Source: Blakeslea trispora (Eukaryota > Mucoromycota > Mucoromycetes > Mucorales > Choanephoraceae). From it: DNA of 47,033 nt. Below the pieces are notes generated by a model. That model had not been told where the DNA came from. It searched no databases and was given only the letters and a program-made list of their open reading frames with translations. The position numbers and the translations under genes are program-made. Each line of letters begins with the position of its first letter. The first letter of the stretch is position 1. The stretch is from positions 1 through 47,033 of the forward strand of contig JAIWNE010000169.1 of NCBI GenBank assembly GCA_025331445.1, written 5' to 3'. This document shows positions 42,786 through 47,033 of the stretch, one piece after another.

Positions 42786-43073
42786 TGAGATTAGAGGATT
42801 GCCCTTTAACCGACGTGTATTATCTGTCACTTAAAAGCCTAAAAAACCCTTTAAATGACATAAATTATCTGTCGGTTAAAAGTCTGAAACACCCTTTTAC
42901 CGACATTTTTTCTGCTGCTAAATCTTTGTCGGTTAAAGGCCTATTAAACCCCCAAACAGACTAGTCTATTTCATTTCTTAATGTTTCGTTAACCGACAAA
43001 GTCGGTTGGATATCCAAAATAGGGTTTTCCAGACATAAAACAGATATAATTTTTCCCGCAGTGCTCACTACAA
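42786..43073. repeat. E3 right-end word repeats
   Basis: Inverted counterpart of 28180-28440: repeated ACCGACA/TGTCGGTTAAA words and the hairpin TTAACCGAC-AAA-GTCGGTT at about 42990-43006, ending in CCCGCAGTG at the terminus 43073. E4 starts two bases later. Confidence 0.8.
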
Positions 43074-43084
43074 AAAAAAATTTA

Positions 43085-43127
43085 TACATTTCACGGAACT
43101 TTCACGGCGAAAGTTCCGTGAAATGTA
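43085..43127. repeat. E4 left terminal hairpin
   Basis: Perfect 19-bp stem (43085-43103 and 43109-43127) with a 5-base loop, 9 bases inside the terminus. Stem word TACATTTCACGGAACTTTC is specific to E4; parts of it recur at about 43190-43260. Confidence 0.85.
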
Positions 43128-43816
43128 CAAACTACATTAATGTGACAAGGTGTATATTTAAGCGAAATTATACCTTTCAGGCCTCAATGTTGCGTGAAAT
43201 GTATAATTTTTTAAGCAGACAAAAATTATACCTTTCAGGCCTTAATTTTCGTGAAATGTACCTTTCTTTAGGCTGGCAAAAAACATACCTTTCGGCCTGT
43301 GATCTTTAACTTTCAACCAACATTACAGGCCTATACCTTGATCCTATTTGCTCTTTTGCTTGAAACGTGTAGCATGTCATTGGCTCCAAAAAAAGTTCGG
43401 TGTTTACACTATTTCATTCCCATAGGCTCTTTTATGTTACATTATTACACGAATACTATAAATACACTTCTTTGCTATTCGACCTTGGTTTAAAGATGTA
43501 TGCTTTATTTGGTATATATTGCTTTTGTTTATTGGCTGCTACGCCTTGTATCGTTACTCTTTTGGTATACGGTTAAAATATAATACGGAAAACGTTTTTG
43601 TATTCTTTTATATTATTGGTTTATTTATTGCAAATATTACTATATACTATATATTGGGCGTACTCTATACGTCGCACCATTGACTTATTCTATATTGAAC
43701 GTACCAGGTTCCCATGCTCACTTTGGCCTCTTTACTGGCCAAACGTATTGCAGTCTTGAGAATTTTTACTTACCTTTGGATATACCTTTTTTGCCACGGA
43801 ATACTTGTCATAGCAG

Positions 43817-44123
43817 CTACAGAAAGGCGAAAAAGTGCAAAAGCGGCTTGGTTCTTGTCATAACCATGTAGATTACTATAAAAATAGAATAAAATAAAAG
43901 GATTAGAACCAGCTTATTATATGATAAATAAACAAAAAAACTCACCTTTGGATGCTTTGAGATTTGGCTTTTACCGATATACAAATCAGATTATCTAGTA
44001 GATAGAATCAACTCAAAGTTAGCGAGCAAATAAGCTTATCAAAACCTTTTACTTACTCAGTAACCTATGTTGAGGTTTGCCAGCTTATTTGCAACAACCG
44101 TAGACGCAGAGCTAGTCAATACA
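43817..44123 (-). pseudogene. Gene D copy of E4 (diverged)
   Basis: Exon-like blocks b 44123-44057 (67 nt), c 43994-43946 (49 nt) and d 43875-43817, with donors GTAAGT and GTGAGT and acceptors CTTGTAG, CTACTAG and TTATAG; a further upstream block ends ATGATGCTAGAAAG|GTAAAC at about 44183. Block d reads IYMVMTRTKPLLHFFAFL, aligning with IYCLLVTRRDLDGFYSIL of E3. Block b runs into TGA at its donor. Exon order and spacing match the other copies, but the reading frame is probably broken. Confidence 0.4.
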
Positions 44124-45436
44124 CTACAAGATTTTAACATATAAATGTTAGTGATGCTCTTATAAATAAGCAAAGTGTTTACCTTTCTAGCATCATGTAC
44201 AATAATAAGACTAGCTGATTGCTTGAGGCTACTCTAAACGCAAGTTGACTTATATCAGTATCAGATCCTTTCTTTTTGTAAAATACAAACCTGGAACCAC
44301 TGAGAGAAGAGAAGATAAAGAAAAGGAAATAAAGAGAAAAAAAAGGAACACACAAAATTTTATTAGTTTTTACATCTTTTTCTTGGCCTGTTCCAATCAG
44401 CGCTCAGGATCTGTATTATTCTAATTCCGTTTTTTTTCTTTTTATTCCTTTTTGAAAATTTATTTTTTTTGAACAGATTACTACCATTTAGACTACAAGG
44501 TGTATATAGCGTAATTTCAGCTCATCTAGTACTTTGAAGCTACATCTGCTCAATATCAGTACATTGACAGTTGTGTTTCGTCTGCTTTCAATCAAGTGTA
44601 GAGATGATTCATATTTAAACTTTAAACGATAATAAACTATTCTTTTTTATAAAACGACACCTTTTATTATAGTAAATCGTACTTTTATAGCCACCAAATA
44701 CAATGCTTGCGAAAGCTTGACCATAATATCGTGATTAAATGTTTTTTTGATAGAATAAGAGATGGTTTAGTTGAAGAGACTTTCTCGATGAGCAACAAAA
44801 ATACTAATAGTATCAGCTTAGAACATAACGTTCCTTTTTAAGCATACTTAGCAGTTTTAAAACGGGGGGTTTGGCTTGTTTTCTGCTTGTCTATCAGAGT
44901 TTTTTTCTCTTTTTTTATCTCTCCTTATTTTTAACGTGTGACAAAGCCTAGAAACCAAACAATTTTTACCACTTTGAAATTTTTTGAACTTTTTTTTTAT
45001 AAGTTAAATAAAATTTAAATTCAATAGCTATAAAGAAGCAATTGTTTGCAGTAAAGACTTCAATATTTTTACATGAGTGTATTCTAGACAATTAGGGATA
45101 CACTCTGTCCAAATTTCAGCAAATTCTGACCATTTTTGAGAGATCTGATTTTTTACTGCTAAAAAACCCCGTGAAAGGACCCATTTAATGCAGGAAATTT
45201 TTTATCACTTTCAGGCCTCAAGTATAAGTTTTTTGTAGTGGCCACGAACCATATGAAAATTTTGATGACTAAATTTCAACTTGTTAAATCTGTCAAGCTT
45301 TGTATATACCAAGAGCTTGATTTAGCAGGAAACAGTGATAAAGGACTTCACACAAGGATAACAATAATGTTGTTACCTCTTTTAATCAACAGTAGATGAA
45401 AGATGATTTTTATTAAAATGAACTTGATTATTTCTC

Positions 45437-45600
45437 TTAATCTTGTTTTTCAGAGTCCGATCCAAATTTATTCGATCTACTTAGTCTTGTGGATTGTTCA
45501 CCTTCCATTGTTTTTCTTCTTTTGATGTTTCGCTTAACTTGAGTGTTTGGCTTGAATACTTTCTTTTTGGACTTATTCCAACTTCTTACAAACTGAGGGG
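45437..45600 (-). pseudogene. C-terminal tail of the 3-290 protein family, truncated by E5
   Basis: From the E5 boundary the minus strand reads PQFVRSWNKSKKKVFKP..., then KRNIKRRK and an acidic end (FGSDSEKQD) to TAA 45439-45437. It aligns with PVFLRNWNVNRKRKFTP of the 3-290 fragment, including the following basic run. E5 has inserted within the gene, so the upstream part should lie beyond the right edge of E5. The 196 bp to its left (45241-45436) show nothing recognisable. Confidence 0.55.
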
Positions 45601-45618
45601 CACTACAGAAAAAAAAAC

Positions 45619-45662
45619 ATGAGTTACACGCAGGAATAGGGCATATCCTGCGTATAACTCAT
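45619..45662. repeat. E5 left terminal hairpin
   Basis: Arms CATGAGTTACACGCAGGA and, inverted, ATGAGTTATACGCAGGA pair around the loop ATAGGGCAT. The loop nearly equals the E1 loop although the stem words differ. Confidence 0.8.
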
Positions 45663-46309
45663 AAATTTAACTAATGTTCAAAATAGCATGTATAGCTCAC
45701 CTCATGAGTTATATGCCTTAACCTGGGTATAACTCATGGTTTTTTAAGCAGGCGAATTTCATTAGTTATAGTCTGTATGTACCATATAACTCATGTTTTC
45801 TTTCATTAGTTACAGTGCAATCCTTTCATCTTATTTGCTCTTTTGATTGAAGTATGCTTCATGTCATTGGCTTAAGGAAGCTCTTTGTGTTTCTTTCGGT
45901 CTTTAGACTGTTAAACTCCCATAGGCTCTCTCATGTTACATTTTTACACAAACATTTCAAATACACTCCTTTGCTATTTAACCTTGGTTTAAAGATGTAT
46001 GCTTTATTTGGTACTCATTGCTTTTCTTTATTGGCTAATATGCCTTTCATTATTACTCATTTACCACTCGGTTAAAATATAATACGGAAAACGTCGTTTG
46101 GATTCTTTTATATTATTGGTTTATTTAATAAAAAAATTGTTTATACGATCGATCCATTGGATCTTTATTCGTACATCATTGGCTAATCTAATGCTCTATA
46201 TACTGGGTCCCCCATACCCTTCTTTACCTCTTTACCCAGCCATAGCTGTGGTAGTCTTTACATACTACACTTACCTTTAGATGCATCGTTTTGACCGTAT
46301 TTTTTCTTG

Positions 46310-46712
46310 TCATTCATTCAGAATAGAATAGAATCCATCTAGATCTCTTCTTGTAACCAGTAAATAATAGATAGAAAGCAGAAACAAACTATCAAAATAA
46401 AGAAATAATCATTAGAAACAGTCGAAAAAATGAGCAATCAATAACTTATTTACCTTTTAGTAACCATGGCCACTAGCCTTTGCAATAGAGATAGAAGATA
46501 GAGCGTCTATTAGATAAATCCAAGTTAATATCAGCAAAGAAACAAACATTTGTAGATTTTTTTTTTACTTACAGTATTACAGATAATGGACCTCTTTAGC
46601 CCTTTAGACACATCTTTAGGATAAGGTAAGTAGCCGTCGATTACTACGGAAGACATTGTTAGATTTGCTTCAGAAAAAGATGATCGATCACTTACCCTCT
46701 CTTACTAAACAT
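46310..46712 (-). CDS. Gene D of E5: small hydrophobic protein from four tiny exons (best copy)
   Basis: Predicted exons: a 46712-46706 (ATGTTTA), b 46643-46573 (71 nt), c 46506-46454 (53 nt), d 46388-46310 (79 nt, TGA). Together 210 nt, 69 residues, no stop. Introns are 62, 66 and 65 bp with donors GTAAGA, GTAAGT and GTAAAT and acceptors CCGTAG, AATAG and GATAG. Exon b gives IIDGYLPYPKDVSKGLKRSI; exons c-d give TLYLLSLLQRLVAMV, then LFLLSIYYLLVTRRDLDGFYS. Two hydrophobic stretches with a basic RR suggest a small membrane protein, or a peptide of unknown role. The start is uncertain: similarity with E1 continues upstream (LVLVGAM/LVLFIAM) but a TAA lies just before. No family is recognised. 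Confidence 0.55.
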
Positions 46713-46992
46713 AGCACCAACTAAAACCAGTTACTTGTCTTGCAATACTATACATTGATTCATATTAATAAACATCTTTCTTTTTTATAAGGAGATACAT
46801 ACCATGAACCACTCGGAAAAGTTTTAAGAAAACAAAAAGAAACAAAAGAAAGAGAAAAAGAGATTGAAAAAATTTTAATTGGTTTTTTAGCTATCTGATA
46901 TTTCATCCTGATCTATTCGGCGCTCAAGCCAAGTTTCATTCAGATTCCGAATGTGTCAAAATACTTTAAATCGTAACATCTAATACTATAAG

Positions 46993-47000
46993 TATAAAAG
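46993..47000 (+). promoter_or_regulatory. TATA box expected to drive gene A of E5
   Basis: TATAAAAG within a region similar to the gene A promoters of both E3 arms. By analogy the ATG should lie about 60 bp downstream, just past the window edge. Confidence 0.5.
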
Positions 47001-47033
47001 GCTTGGTAACTGACAGCTTTATTGATCCTTTTC

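Larger units (their letters stand above)
28180..43073. mobile_element. E3: palindromic CACTA/EnSpm element, two copies fused right end to right end
   Basis: Left terminus CACTACGGG (28180) and inverted right terminus CACTGCGGG (from 43073) lead into matching sequence for about 7.4 kb on each side, meeting at about 35758. Left arm order: words, module, D(-), A(+), B(-), C(-), right end. The right arm repeats this inverted: C(+), B(+), A(-), D(+), module, words. At the centre the right-end words CTTTAACCGAC and GTCGGTTAAAG face each other across 21 bp, and both terminal TTTTTGTAGTG ends are missing. The arms differ by many substitutions and private indels, so the fusion, or the two parent copies, are not very recent. 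Flanking triplets (CGG and CTC) do not match. Confidence 0.85.
43076..45240 (+). mobile_element. E4: CACTA-like deletion derivative
   Basis: Starts CACTACAAAAAAAAATTTA and ends GTTTTTTGTAGTG. Contains a perfect terminal hairpin, repeats of TACCTTTCAGGCC and GTGAAATGTA words, the conserved module (43330-43775), a gene D copy, and a right end matching E1 (TTTACATGAGTGTATTCTAGACA; TCTGACCATTTTTG) followed by TTTCAGGCC. Genes A, B and C are absent. Flanks are GCT (left) and GCC (right), an imperfect 3-bp duplication at best. The stretch 44380-45240 holds no gene. Confidence 0.82.
45601..47033 (+). mobile_element. E5: left part of a probably full-size CACTA element (runs off the window)
   Basis: Starts CACTACAGAAAAAAAAACATGAG at 45601. 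Contains a hairpin, repeats of the word ATGAGTTATA, the conserved module (45810-46275), an open gene D, and from 46860 the same promoter region that precedes gene A in E3 (TTAATTGGTTTTT..., then CAGATTCCGAATGTGTCAAA, then TATAAAAG at 46993-47000). The window ends just before the expected gene A ATG. E5 is therefore likely to carry A, B and C beyond the edge and is the best candidate for an autonomous relative. Confidence 0.78.

Noticed and set aside
45854..46280. Inward frames in the conserved module (45854-46075, 46098-46280) with look-alikes at 42340-42732 and 28427-28904
   Set aside because: The look-alike frames switch phase between copies and are not kept in E1 or E4; conservation is at DNA level.

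Overview
The window looks like a transposon graveyard from the nuclear genome of a filamentous fungus, probably an early-diverging lineage such as Mucoromycota. That placement is inferred from AT-rich DNA, short GT-AG introns of about 40-75 bp, a Ty3/gypsy retroelement, and Tnp2-type (CACTA/EnSpm) transposases. I see no ordinary housekeeping gene, no tRNA or rRNA gene and no CRISPR array. Nearly everything is mobile DNA, much of it nested, and most boundaries can be fixed from terminal inverted repeats, 3-bp target duplications or LTR ends. E1, E2, E-nest, E3, E4 and E5 are working names for the DNA transposons.

Layout, left to right. (1) 3-290: C-terminal tail of an unidentified protein; two other pieces of the same family occur at 9294-9394 and 45437-45600, each cut by a transposon. 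(2) E1, 414-2026: a short CACTA-like element with TSD TAA. (3) E2, 2032-7991: TIR CACTACACCGAA, TSD ATT, carrying an intact-looking two-exon DDE transposase. (4) 9395-28179: a Ty3/gypsy retrotransposon on the minus strand (3' LTR, integrase, protease-RT-RNase H, gag, PBS, 5' LTR). Its pol frame is split by E-nest, a 12.4-kb DNA transposon (14232-26611; CACCAC termini, TSD AAA) holding a decayed Tnp2 transposase and a divergent accessory gene. The pol frame is in register across the insertion. (5) E3, 28180-43073: two copies of one autonomous CACTA element fused right end to right end into a 14.9-kb palindrome. Each arm carries genes A (coiled-coil accessory protein), B (Tnp2 C-terminal-like protein), C (Tnp2 transposase) and D. 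(6) E4, 43076-45240: a deletion derivative. (7) E5, 45601 to the window end: the left part of another full-size element, inserted in the tail gene.

The most interesting signal is at the left ends of E1, E3 (both arms), E4 and E5. All share (i) a terminal hairpin whose stem sequence is private to each element but whose architecture, and in E1/E5 whose loop, is kept; (ii) a roughly 450-bp conserved subterminal module; and (iii) a small multi-exon gene, here called gene D, reading outward toward the terminus. Gene D would encode a hydrophobic protein of about 70 residues. Its exons are tiny (about 35-80 nt), so ordinary ORF calling misses it, but exon order, exon lengths and protein similarity recur in the copies. 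It is kept in E1 and E4, which have lost the transposase. In E3 the transposase is broken in both arms, with the probable second catalytic Asp changed to Asn in the right arm, whereas gene A is open in both.

Inferred working model: gene C (perhaps with B) supplies catalysis, gene A may bind the subterminal repeats, and gene D is an unexplained passenger or regulator.
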